Shown here piece by piece: positions 53,831 to 61,213 of a stretch of 64,000 nucleotides of DNA. The notes under the pieces are model-generated. The model made no database searches and was not told the origin of the DNA. It worked only from the letters and a program-made list of their open reading frames with translations. Numbering within the stretch: position 1 is the stretch's first letter; every line of letters begins with the position of its first letter. Where the stretch lies: positions 62,001 to 126,000 of the forward strand of contig JANQRQ010000290.1 of the NCBI GenBank assembly GCA_028284485.1. Direction: 5' to 3'. The translations under genes and the position numbers were made by a program. The stretch comes from Planctomycetaceae bacterium (GTDB lineage: Bacteria; Planctomycetota; Planctomycetia; Planctomycetales; Planctomycetaceae).

Positions 53831-54541
53831 ATGCGGCTCGATTTTTCCGATGAGCGCGTGTTGGCGGTTGTCGCCCACCCTGACGATGCCGAACTTCTAT
53901 GTGCTGGAACGCTGGCTCGGGCGCGCGATGACGGAGCCGCCATCGCAATTTGTGTTTTGTGCAACGGCGACAAAGGCCAGCCGGCCAAACCGGTGAAAGA
54001 CCTCAAGAAGACTCGTCGAAACGAAATGCGCGCTGCCGCCAAACTACTGACTGCCGAATTGTTCTTTGGTGACTTTTCCGATGGCACGCTCGCTGTGAAC
54101 GAATCTTCTCGCAAGAAACTCATCACGATCTTTCGCAAGTTTCGCCCGACGCTGGTACTGGCTCATTCCGCGAACGACTACCATTCGGACCATCGGGCTG
54201 CCTCGCAATTGGCCGAGGCGGTCAGCTGGTTTTCTGCGTCGACCGGCCATCGTACACCGGCCAAGCCGTTGAAATCACCGCCGGCGCTCTGGTGGATGGA
54301 CACCGTCAACGCCACCGACTTTGAACCGGGATTTTTTGTCGATGTGAGTGACTATGTGGAACTCAAGCAACAAATGCTGAATTGCCATCGTAGTCAAATG
54401 GCCCGCGCCAACGACAGCGACTTCACGCCGATTCAGGAACTCATGCAACGGCAACTCGAATTCCGGGGCTCTCAAGCCCGTGTCGCTGCAGCCGAGGCCT
54501 TTCAATGCCACACGGCATTCCAACGAGCCACCGCCTGGTGA
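53831..54541 (+). CDS. PIG-L/LmbE-family N-acetylglucosaminyl deacetylase
   Basis: This 236-residue protein has the PIG-L zinc motif AHPDDAE (His16, Asp19) and the second metal segment YHSDHRA (His121). Members remove acetyl from N-acetylglucosaminyl groups, as in GPI, mycothiol (MshB) and bacillithiol (BshB) biosynthesis. Here it follows a NagB-like gene by 15 bases, probably in one transcript, so deacetylation of an N-acetyl-amino sugar ahead of the NagB-like step is the natural reading. Bacillithiol or mycothiol synthesis cannot be excluded. AAAGG precedes the ATG. Confidence 0.9.
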   Translation: MRLDFSDERVLAVVAHPDDAELLCAGTLARARDDGAAIAICVLCNGDKGQPAKPVKDLKKTRRNEMRAAAKLLTAELFFGDFSDGTLAVNESSRKKLITIFRKFRPTLVLAHSANDYHSDHRAASQLAEAVSWFSASTGHRTPAKPLKSPPALWWMDTVNATDFEPGFFVDVSDYVELKQQMLNCHRSQMARANDSDFTPIQELMQRQLEFRGSQARVAAAEAFQCHTAFQRATAW

Positions 54542-54638
54542 CGGGCGAGCCTCAAATGGGGTCTCTCGCCTAGTTTGGATGCTGACAAGGCACGACACGC
54601 ATCAAGCTTTCAAAACTTCTGTGTTGAAGCGCCGCGAT

Positions 54639-54902
54639 TTAAACGATCAGTCGCGAATCGTCCTTGTCGCGGTTCGTCTTCCACGAGCGGATCCCTCTGC
54701 GGAAAAGCACAACGCCCGGAAACCACACCAGGCCGGAAAGCATCATTAAACCGATCGTTTGAGCAACGAAACCGATCATCGATTCGCTTTCGTCCGGACC
54801 GCGCCAGATGCTCGCCACAAGTATGATGGTGAATCCAATCGCCGGGACAACAAGAGCTGCTGCTGAGACCAGAATGTTCTTCGTTCGCAGATCGGCCATC
54901 AT
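54639..54902 (-). CDS. Small two-pass membrane protein
   Basis: This 87-residue protein has two hydrophobic segments (about 10-32 and 44-66) and a basic C-terminus (RRGIRSWKTNRDKDD). AGGAAGG lies four bases before tandem ATG codons (54902, 54899). It is not recognised. It is divergent from the radical SAM gene and sits 97 bases from the PIG-L gene, with which it converges. Confidence 0.7.
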   Translation of the reverse strand: MMADLRTKNILVSAAALVVPAIGFTIILVASIWRGPDESESMIGFVAQTIGLMMLSGLVWFPGVVLFRRGIRSWKTNRDKDDSRLIV

Positions 54903-55005
54903 TCCGCCTTCCTAAATCGAGTTGCTCCATTTCGATTGCACTCAGGAACAACGCAGCAGAAGAAACAGCGGTTCAGTGGCCGGCCCCGATTCTCAGGTTC
55001 CGCGG

Positions 55006-55035
55006 TTGACATTCTCATCAAATATGTTCTAATGT
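55006..55035 (+). promoter_or_regulatory. Sigma-70-like promoter of the radical SAM gene
   Basis: TTGACA (55006-55011) is followed after 18 bases by TAATGT (55030-55035). The imperfect palindrome TGTTC-TAAT-GTACA (55025-55038) overlaps the -10. It is a possible operator. It lies 45 bases before the preferred TTG start. Confidence 0.5.
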
Positions 55036-55079
55036 ACACTATTCTGCGAGGAATAGATTCCCATGGCCGGAGTGCAGCA

Positions 55080-56159
55080 TTGAGCGAATTCGCGCAGAAA
55101 AAGGGACGAGGAGCACAGTCCCAACCACAAAACCGATTTATATCGACGCGCCGCGAGGACGATTTCTCGCAGCTGGAATACGACTCGGAATGGCAGGAGT
55201 CGGCAAGCCGCCTCAAGACCGAGTTTCTGCACGATGTTTCCAAGTCGATCATTTCTGAGAATGACAGCCCCGATGTCGGCTTTCGTCACAGCCTGAATCC
55301 CTATCGCGGCTGCGAGCATGGTTGTGCCTACTGCTATGCCCGCCCGACGCACGAATACCTGGGGCATTCGGCGGGGCTCGACTTTGAGTCAAAGATTTAC
55401 GTGAAGCATCGCGCTCCGGAATTGTTCCGCGAGTGGCTCGCTCGACCGCGTTGGAAACCCGAAACCATTGCCTTCTCTGGCGTCACCGATTGCTATCAAC
55501 CGGCAGAGCGCCGTTTCCTGCTGACGCGTCAGTGCCTGCAGGTCGCGTGCGAAGCGCTGCAACCAATTGTGATTGTCACCAAGAACGCGCTCGTGTCGCG
55601 TGATCTCGATTTCCTGCGTCCGATGGCGGAAGCCAAAACCGTTTGCGTTGCGATCAGCCTGACCACGCTGGATGAATCGTTGGCCCGCCAGCTCGAACCA
55701 CGAACCAGTGCCCCGACTGCCCGGTTGCGGGCCATGCGGGCCTTGGCCGATTCCGGCGTTCCCACCATCGCGATGATCGCGCCGGTCATTCCGGGACTCA
55801 ACGACTCGGAGATTCCCCAATTGCTACGTGCGGCGGCGGATGCAGGGGCCTGCCAGGCTCGCTACATCTTGCTGCGACTTCCCTGGGCGGTGAAGCCGAT
55901 CTTTCTGGATTGGATGCAGAACTATTCCCCCGCCCACAGGCAGCGTGTCGAATCGCTGATCCGCACCACGCGCGCGGGCGAACTCAACAACACGGAGTTC
56001 GGCGAGCGAATGCGCGGCAACGGAGCGGTCGCCGAACAAATCCAACGGACGTTTCAGGTCTTTCGTCGACGCTATAAACTTGATGGTCCAGGAATCGAAC
56101 TTGATTCCTCCCGGTTCCGCCCGCCGCAACAACCGGGCGGTCAGATGACGTTGTTTTAG
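55080..56159 (+). CDS. Radical SAM protein, PA0069/SPL-like family
   Basis: This protein has 359 residues if translation starts at TTG (55080), preceded by GGAG at seven bases. The frame is open to 54936, but an ATG at 55032 overlaps the -10. The radical SAM cluster motif is GCEHGCAYCYARP (CxxxCxxC), after HSLNPYRG. The family also shows GRGAQSQPQNRF and DFESKIYVKHRAPEL. PA0069-family and SplB-like proteins resemble spore photoproduct lyase and are often linked with DNA repair, but function is unproven. The C-terminus (QPGGQMTLF) ends with a QMTLF peptide resembling a clamp-binding motif. Confidence 0.9.
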   Translation: MSEFAQKKGRGAQSQPQNRFISTRREDDFSQLEYDSEWQESASRLKTEFLHDVSKSIISENDSPDVGFRHSLNPYRGCEHGCAYCYARPTHEYLGHSAGLDFESKIYVKHRAPELFREWLARPRWKPETIAFSGVTDCYQPAERRFLLTRQCLQVACEALQPIVIVTKNALVSRDLDFLRPMAEAKTVCVAISLTTLDESLARQLEPRTSAPTARLRAMRALADSGVPTIAMIAPVIPGLNDSEIPQLLRAAADAGACQARYILLRLPWAVKPIFLDWMQNYSPAHRQRVESLIRTTRAGELNNTEFGERMRGNGAVAEQIQRTFQVFRRRYKLDGPGIELDSSRFRPPQQPGGQMTLF

Positions 56160-56267
56160 CAGCTATTATCGCCCTCAAGAAAAAGTCAATCGCTCTAACG
56201 TGCCCGTATTAGTGTGCATCCAACACTGCATGGGGCGTCGGAGATTCAGAATGATAACTGGATCCCT

Positions 56268-56283
56268 CCCCGCCTTCGCGGGG
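56268..56283. repeat. Palindromic intergenic element
   Basis: The palindrome ccccgccttcgcgggg lies within tggatccctcc...gggaatgacgg, a type of dispersed intergenic palindrome found in many bacteria. It lies between convergent genes (radical SAM and acyl carrier protein) and may end both transcripts. Confidence 0.55.
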
Positions 56284-56315
56284 ACGCGCCTACCGCGCGG
56301 GAATGACGGTAGTTT

Positions 56316-56717
56316 TCATCCGCCGACTTCACTTTCCACAGTCGCGCAAGCATGCTCGACAATGCGGATGATTACATCGACCGTCAAGAAATCCTGGACC
56401 GGTGTTCCGGGCTCCGCCTGCTCGAACGGAGTCATATCAAGAAATGGATACTTCGATCGAATTGCCTCGATCGCTTCGGGCAGCAGCCGCCCTTCGTCAT
56501 CGGTTCGAAAGAAATCCGCGTTGTTGAATTCCTCGAAGCGGATCGGCCGATCGAACTCCTTACTGCATCTGAAACCGAGATCTAACAATTCGATTGATTC
56601 GGCGCCATCCAAATCCATGAAAGTAGACTCTCGGCGAATCTCATCCAAATCATCGATCACCAGGGTCTCCGCAATTAGTTCCTTCACGCGGCTTGCGATG
56701 TCAGGATTCGATGTCAT
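56316..56717 (-). CDS. Acyl carrier protein-like protein with inserted segment
   Basis: I chose the ATG at 56717 (133 residues), two bases after the integrase stop and preceded by GGAGAG. The ACP core is VKELIAETLVIDDLDEIRRES, then MDLDGAESIELLDLGFR, where Ser41 is the probable 4'-phosphopantetheine site (DGAES in place of the canonical DSL). Helix III/IV is displaced by an insert of about 40 residues (70-110, rich in acidic residues) before FLTVDVIIRIVEHAC. It resembles planctomycete ACP-like proteins seen near fatty acid or polyketide genes. No synthase is adjacent. Its partner enzymes are unknown. Confidence 0.75.
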   Translation of the reverse strand: MTSNPDIASRVKELIAETLVIDDLDEIRRESTFMDLDGAESIELLDLGFRCSKEFDRPIRFEEFNNADFFRTDDEGRLLPEAIEAIRSKYPFLDMTPFEQAEPGTPVQDFLTVDVIIRIVEHACATVESEVGG

Positions 56718-56719
56718 TT

Positions 56720-57415
56720 TCACTCTCCTACTTGTGATATCTTTCGTTTCGCGCGTTTCACACGGCGTAGTTCTGCTTTGTTTTCAGCGCCGACGGACTC
56801 GGCGATAGTTCCGTAGCATTCAATTACAAACTGGGCGTAGACGGAAGTCACCATAGGGTGCGCGTGCCCCAATTGCCTTTGCACAAACAACAAATTGCCA
56901 CCGGATCGCTTGTACGCCAGAAAACCGTAGGTGTGCCGCAACAATTGCACGCTGGCACGGTCGCCTAGGCCGGCGTCGGTCAAGATTCGCACGACTCGCC
57001 TGTACAATCCGGTTCGTTCGTAAGGCCGACCTCGTTCGTTAAGGACCAAAGCCTTTTGCTTCGCGCGCGATCTGCTTCGCTGCTCGAATTGGGGACGGAT
57101 CGAGTTCACATAATGCTCGACCAAATGGCTCACACTCAGCGGGACATGGACCACACGGTCGGACTTGCGCCCACCGCGCACGACGAACACCGATTCGCCT
57201 TGACCGACAAATGTGTCGCGCAATTCCAGTCGGCAAAACTCAGTCGTCCGCAGTCCCGAGAACAACAATGATTCGACAATTAGTTGATCGACCGAGGCGG
57301 CCATGCGTTCGTCGGCACTGCCGGCGTCGATCCGGCGTCGCATGCTTTCGAGAAGACTACGAACCTCGTCTTCCGAGAGAAACATCTCGGCGGTCAAATC
57401 CCAGGCCTGACGCAT
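56720..57415 (-). CDS. Minimal tyrosine recombinase/integrase
   Basis: This 231-residue protein is almost only the catalytic domain of a tyrosine recombinase, lacking the N-terminal core-binding domain. Catalytic residues are Arg56 (LLFSGLRTTEF), Lys84 (GGRKSDRV), Arg160-His161 (QLLRHTYGFL), His184 (QRQLGHAHP) and Tyr193 (TSVYAQF). Gln157 replaces the usual first His of HxxR. Downstream a basic tail (VKRAKRKISQVGE). It has AAAGGA before the ATG and a canonical promoter at 57447-57475. Translationally coupled to the ACP-like gene. Confidence 0.88.
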   Translation of the reverse strand: MRQAWDLTAEMFLSEDEVRSLLESMRRRIDAGSADERMAASVDQLIVESLLFSGLRTTEFCRLELRDTFVGQGESVFVVRGGRKSDRVVHVPLSVSHLVEHYVNSIRPQFEQRSRSRAKQKALVLNERGRPYERTGLYRRVVRILTDAGLGDRASVQLLRHTYGFLAYKRSGGNLLFVQRQLGHAHPMVTSVYAQFVIECYGTIAESVGAENKAELRRVKRAKRKISQVGE

Positions 57416-57436
57416 GACATCCTTTCTGATCAGTAT

Positions 57437-57460
57437 TGTTGCGTTTATATTAATGCAACA
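57437..57460. promoter_or_regulatory. Operator-like inverted repeat
   Basis: TGTTGC (57437-57442) and GCAACA (57455-57460) form a perfect inverted repeat with a 12-base spacer. It contains the -10 of the integrase promoter, so binding would block transcription. It may also be a recombinase or DNA-binding-protein site. Confidence 0.6.
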
Positions 57461-57475
57461 TTACCAATCAGTCAA
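57447..57475 (-). promoter_or_regulatory. Strong sigma-70-type promoter for integrase-ACP
   Basis: On the minus strand TTGACT (57475-57470), a 17-base spacer and TAATAT (57452-57447) give a near-consensus promoter. The predicted start lies about 25 bases before the integrase ATG (57415). Confidence 0.7.
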
Positions 57476-57584
57476 GATGCATTTTTGAGACTCGGGAGAA
57501 ACCAGATCAGGGCGGCATTGGCCTTCCTTGGGCGACATGGAATTGGAGTCGCGCCTACGTTCCTCTAGCTTTTGTGGTGCGCGT

Positions 57585-57622
57585 AAAAAAAGGCCGAACC
57601 TCAACGAGGCCGGCCTTTTTTT
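57585..57622 (-). terminator. Rho-independent terminator of the cysteine-rich protein gene
   Basis: AAAAAAAGGCCG (57585-57596) pairs with CGGCCTTTTTTT (57611-57622) across a short loop. The stem and flanking A/T runs would work in both directions. It lies 37 bases beyond the stop of the cysteine-rich gene. Confidence 0.85.
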
Positions 57623-57659
57623 AGTCCTACGTGTGAATCAGCTCAATGAGCTGTCAGAA

Positions 57660-58127
57660 TCAGTCGTCGTAATCGACTTTCACATAACCTTTACGGCTGG
57701 TGATTTCGATTTCGTATTTGCCGTAATCATAGCAAATCTTCGATCCATCTTTGTTGCATTTGATTCGCGGCGGGCATCCGCACGGCGGTACGCAAATCTG
57801 TACGTTCACACATCGCGGCCCACAGCAGTTGCAAGGATCGCAGCAAGCACAGGGATCCTTGACCTGCACGATCATCGGGACGGCACACGGGGCAATGTTG
57901 TCGTAGTCTTCGACTCGGACATTGTGAAACAGGACAACAGGCTCCGATGCAACGACGGTGTATTCACCTTCGGCGGCCGGTGCAGCCGGAACTTGCATCA
58001 CTTGCGTGTGCTTCACGGGAATGAGGGTTGGTTTGAACGGTTTAAATTGGGTACGTCCGGCGGCCATCAGGGAAGTCCCTGACGCCAGTACCATTCCAAC
58101 GGCGACAAGAGTTAACAGTTTCTTCAT
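57660..58127 (-). CDS. Exported cysteine-rich protein
   Basis: I chose the ATG at 58127 (155 residues), preceded by AAGGAG, giving a signal peptide (LLTLVAVGMVLASGTSLMAAG). The central part is a proline/cysteine-rich stretch: CACCDPCNCCGPRC, then ICVPPCGCPP, which may bind metal or form disulfides. It ends in a basic-acidic beta segment (EIEITSRKGYVKVDYDD). I do not recognise a family. A strong terminator follows. It is monocistronic and could be abundant. Confidence 0.75.
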   Translation of the reverse strand: MKKLLTLVAVGMVLASGTSLMAAGRTQFKPFKPTLIPVKHTQVMQVPAAPAAEGEYTVVASEPVVLFHNVRVEDYDNIAPCAVPMIVQVKDPCACCDPCNCCGPRCVNVQICVPPCGCPPRIKCNKDGSKICYDYGKYEIEITSRKGYVKVDYDD

Positions 58128-58685
58128 CTCGCATGCTCCTTCAGTGCTGAGGCCCAATTGGTGTTTGACTCATCGAAGACGTTGTGAATCTAGTGCCCCA
58201 AAAAGAATTCACCTGCCTCGAAACAAAATCAGTGGTAATTCAGGAAAGGTGACTATCGAAAACATAACCTACTTCTCAGCAGCAGGTCGGATCCGTAGCC
58301 AAAATTTTGTCATCCCGATGACGACTTAATTCTGCCTATATTGATTACGAATAACGGGTAAAAGACCCGGTCGCAAGTGTTTGCCGTTATAATTTTTCTG
58401 AAATCCCGATTTTCGCAAATCCCCCCGGATTAACTGATTCTTAATGGTGATATTACGCAGCAAATGCGGACATGTTGACGAAAAACAGCACCTCGATTCC
58501 AGGCGGATTCGCGACATCCCGTTCTTGCAACGCACCTGATCGAGCCGTCATAATTCATGAAGTAACATACGTCTCAGACGTCTCTGAGCGGAACGTTAGC
58601 AATGACCTAAAATCCGCTAGCTTCCCAATCGATTTGGTACCACCAAATCCACGAAGCGCAGCGGCAAAATCACGTCCATGACCAG
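58128..58685. other. Intergenic between divergent genes, no gene seen
   Basis: About 558 bases. A ttataat-like box occurs near 58388, far from either start. No credible frame or repeat is visible. It should hold both promoters. Confidence 0.45.
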
Positions 58686-59921
58686 ATGGGCTCTGGCAGG
58701 AAGAGGAAGAAGCTGAGCTTGCCCGCAACATCGCCCACACCTGATTCGAGCAGCCAAGTCTCCTTGGCCCGATTATCGACTGAAGACCTTGCCGACCGTT
58801 GCTCCACCCACTCGAGCACCGGCCGTGGAGCCCGCCGCGAGAAGCGCCCCCACCGCATTCGCAGCATCGTGGCGATCCTATTTGCGGTGTCTGGCGCTTT
58901 CTGCGCGGGATGTGGAGGTGATTCTGTAAACGACGACGCAAATGATTCGGGAGCACAATCAGGGAGTACATCCGCCGCCGCTCAGTCGAATCAATCGGCA
59001 GCGCCCTCAGGCGGAAAACAACAACCAACGCCGCGAGTCCGAACCGACTCTGACGGCCGGAAATGGATCGACGATATCCCTTACGATGTTTTTTACGATG
59101 ACCCGTTAGCCATTGTCGCCAACGATCAGCGCGTCACGTCATCACCAACGCCTTCTGCGCCAATTGGCTCCGAAGCCAACACGCAACCTGCGGCGCAAGA
59201 TAACACTCCACCGGAAGAGACATCGTCTGACGACTGGGATTCGGTCATCACCGCCGACGCCTTGGAAAACGAAATCAGAGAAATCCGAAACGAGCTCAAT
59301 TCGCAGTTACAGACTTTGGGAAAATATAACCTGAGCTACGTGACAATGCCTGTCGACTGTTCGGTGTTGTCTGCGGTGGCGGCGATTTTAAACGAGCATT
59401 CCGCCGAGCCGAGTTGGAAGGCGAACGTGCTCTACATTCGCGATTTGGCCGCAAAAATGGTCGAGTCGGCGACAGCACGCGGCCGGCCGGCCTACGAAGA
59501 GACCCGCACAGCGTTTGATAATATCAGTGATATTCTTAATGGTACGTTGCCACCGGGTTTGGATGAACCGGCAGCCGACGCAACCTTCGCCGACGTCATC
59601 GAACGTAGCTATTTGATGACCCGCTTCGAACAACAATCCGAATGGTTGAGGTCAAACGCCGGTTCCGAACAGTCGTTTCAATCAAACATGGAAGAAGTCC
59701 GGCAGGAATCTGCCGTGTTGGGCGCCTTGGTCAAAGTCATTATGACGCCCGGATACGACTCGGCCGAGGACGACGAGTATCGCGAGTTCGCCAACGCCTT
59801 GTTCGATGCATCGCGAGCCATGGTCAACGCGACCGACGAATCCGACTTTGCCGCCTTCGACGCGGCGTTAACCAAAGTTTACCAATCCTGTACCGACTGC
59901 CACGGTTTTTATCGGGATTGA
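58686..59921 (+). CDS. Lipoprotein with C-terminal c-type haem motif
   Basis: This 411-residue open frame has a basic N-terminal region of about 60 residues, then a lipoprotein-type signal ([15 protein letters not shown]) with lipobox CAGC at about residue 75. Translation may therefore begin near the GTG at 58869 rather than the ATG at 58686; no clear ribosome binding site supports either. A disordered Ser/Pro/Asp linker (80-180) precedes a helical domain of about 200 residues. It ends with [11 protein letters not shown]: a single CxxCH haem motif at the very C-terminus, as in cytochrome c' proteins. Electron transfer or ligand binding at the membrane is probable. Confidence 0.75.
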   Translation: MGSGRKRKKLSLPATSPTPDSSSQVSLARLSTEDLADRCSTHSSTGRGARREKRPHRIRSIVAILFAVSGAFCAGCGGDSVNDDANDSGAQSGSTSAAAQSNQSAAPSGGKQQPTPRVRTDSDGRKWIDDIPYDVFYDDPLAIVANDQRVTSSPTPSAPIGSEANTQPAAQDNTPPEETSSDDWDSVITADALENEIREIRNELNSQLQTLGKYNLSYVTMPVDCSVLSAVAAILNEHSAEPSWKANVLYIRDLAAKMVESATARGRPAYEETRTAFDNISDILNGTLPPGLDEPAADATFADVIERSYLMTRFEQQSEWLRSNAGSEQSFQSNMEEVRQESAVLGALVKVIMTPGYDSAEDDEYREFANALFDASRAMVNATDESDFAAFDAALTKVYQSCTDCHGFYRD

Positions 59922-59946
59922 AGGAACGGCCCCCGAGGAACTTTTG

Positions 59947-60987
59947 ATGGAACTACAATCGCTGCCACGTGCGCTGAAAACTTTTCGTCGATCCAACGTC
60001 GACTCGCGGCCTGCTATGTCGAGGCACATCGTTTTCTTGACGATATGTTTAGCAACACTGGGGCTCGGTCAAACCGTCCGGGCTGATGTGATCGAGTTGA
60101 AAGGGGGACAGCGCATCGAAGGCCCCGTGCTGAAAGAAGGCCCGCTGTCAATCTACGTCGATATCGGTGTCGACGTCATTCAAATACCGCTCGATCAAAT
60201 CGAATCGCGAACGGCCGACTCGGAATCAGCACGCGACGAAACACCGCAAGCGGAACGAACGGGAATCTACAGTACTGCCCTGTTGCCCGTTCGTAATGTC
60301 AACATACTTGCGCGACAGTACGGACCAGGTGTAGTTTTGATACAAACACCCAGTGGATCCGGGTCGGGCTTCCTGATCAACGATCGGGGGCATTGCGTAA
60401 CGAATTACCACGTGATTGAACAAGAAACCCGCATTGCCGTCACCATTTTCCACCGCAATTCCAATGGCGAATTCTTGCGCAAGCGCATCGACGATATTCA
60501 AATCGTCGCACTCAACCCATTTTTCGATCTGGCCTTATTGCAGATTCCACCGCAGAAGGAATTCAAGTTTCGCCCGGTGTTCCTTAACGCCGACGACAAG
60601 CAACGCGAAGGAGACCTCGTATTCGGAATCGGCAACCCCTTGGGCCTCGAGCGAAGTGTTTCTCAAGGAATCATCAGCACGAAAAACCGCAGCATCGACG
60701 GACTGGTTTATATTCAAACAACGGCCCAAATCAATCCAGGTAACAGCGGTGGCCCGTTGTTCAATTCGCGCGGCGAAGTCATCGGTGTGATTAATATGAA
60801 GCGGTTGTTCGGCGAGGGATTGGGCTTCGCAATTCCTGTGTCTTACCTGCGACACTTTCTCAGCAACCGGGATGCATTTGCCTTCGACAAGAACAATCCG
60901 AATACGGGGTTTCGCTATTTGGAAGCGCCGAGGCGTCGCAATCCGGATTCGCCACCGAGAGAAAAGAAACGACCCGCGACAAAATGA
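59947..60987 (+). CDS. Exported trypsin-like (S1C) serine protease
   Basis: This 346-residue protein starts at the ATG at 59947, six bases after GAGGAA. A long n-region precedes the signal helix ([16 protein letters not shown]). An N-terminal beta segment ([18 protein letters not shown]) precedes the protease domain: His155 (VTNYHVIE), Asp194 (FFDLALLQI) and Ser267 (NPGNSGGPL). It resembles DegP/HtrA but has no PDZ domain and ends in a basic proline-rich tail. Likely periplasmic protein quality control. It lies 25 bases after the haem lipoprotein gene. Confidence 0.9.
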   Translation: MELQSLPRALKTFRRSNVDSRPAMSRHIVFLTICLATLGLGQTVRADVIELKGGQRIEGPVLKEGPLSIYVDIGVDVIQIPLDQIESRTADSESARDETPQAERTGIYSTALLPVRNVNILARQYGPGVVLIQTPSGSGSGFLINDRGHCVTNYHVIEQETRIAVTIFHRNSNGEFLRKRIDDIQIVALNPFFDLALLQIPPQKEFKFRPVFLNADDKQREGDLVFGIGNPLGLERSVSQGIISTKNRSIDGLVYIQTTAQINPGNSGGPLFNSRGEVIGVINMKRLFGEGLGFAIPVSYLRHFLSNRDAFAFDKNNPNTGFRYLEAPRRRNPDSPPREKKRPATK

Positions 60988-61213
60988 CGGCCTTTGAAAT
61001 CGCCAAATGGCGATCGGTCCATCATCGGCAACCTGCTTGACGTGGCTTGCCGGCCAAATATGATTCATGATGGACAGCCGAAAGGCTCAAACATCAGTCA
61101 TCATCAATATTGTTGTCATCCGCGTCGCCGATTGTTCCGATACCGCTTTCTTGGGAAATGGGACTCGACGACATTCCGAATAATGATTCCTCGTTGACCC
61201 ATGGGATACCGAT

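Noticed and set aside
58869-59921. Alternative GTG start of the haem lipoprotein at 58869 as the sole annotation
   Set aside because: It fits the signal peptide but has no ribosome binding site, so the longer frame is kept with a note.
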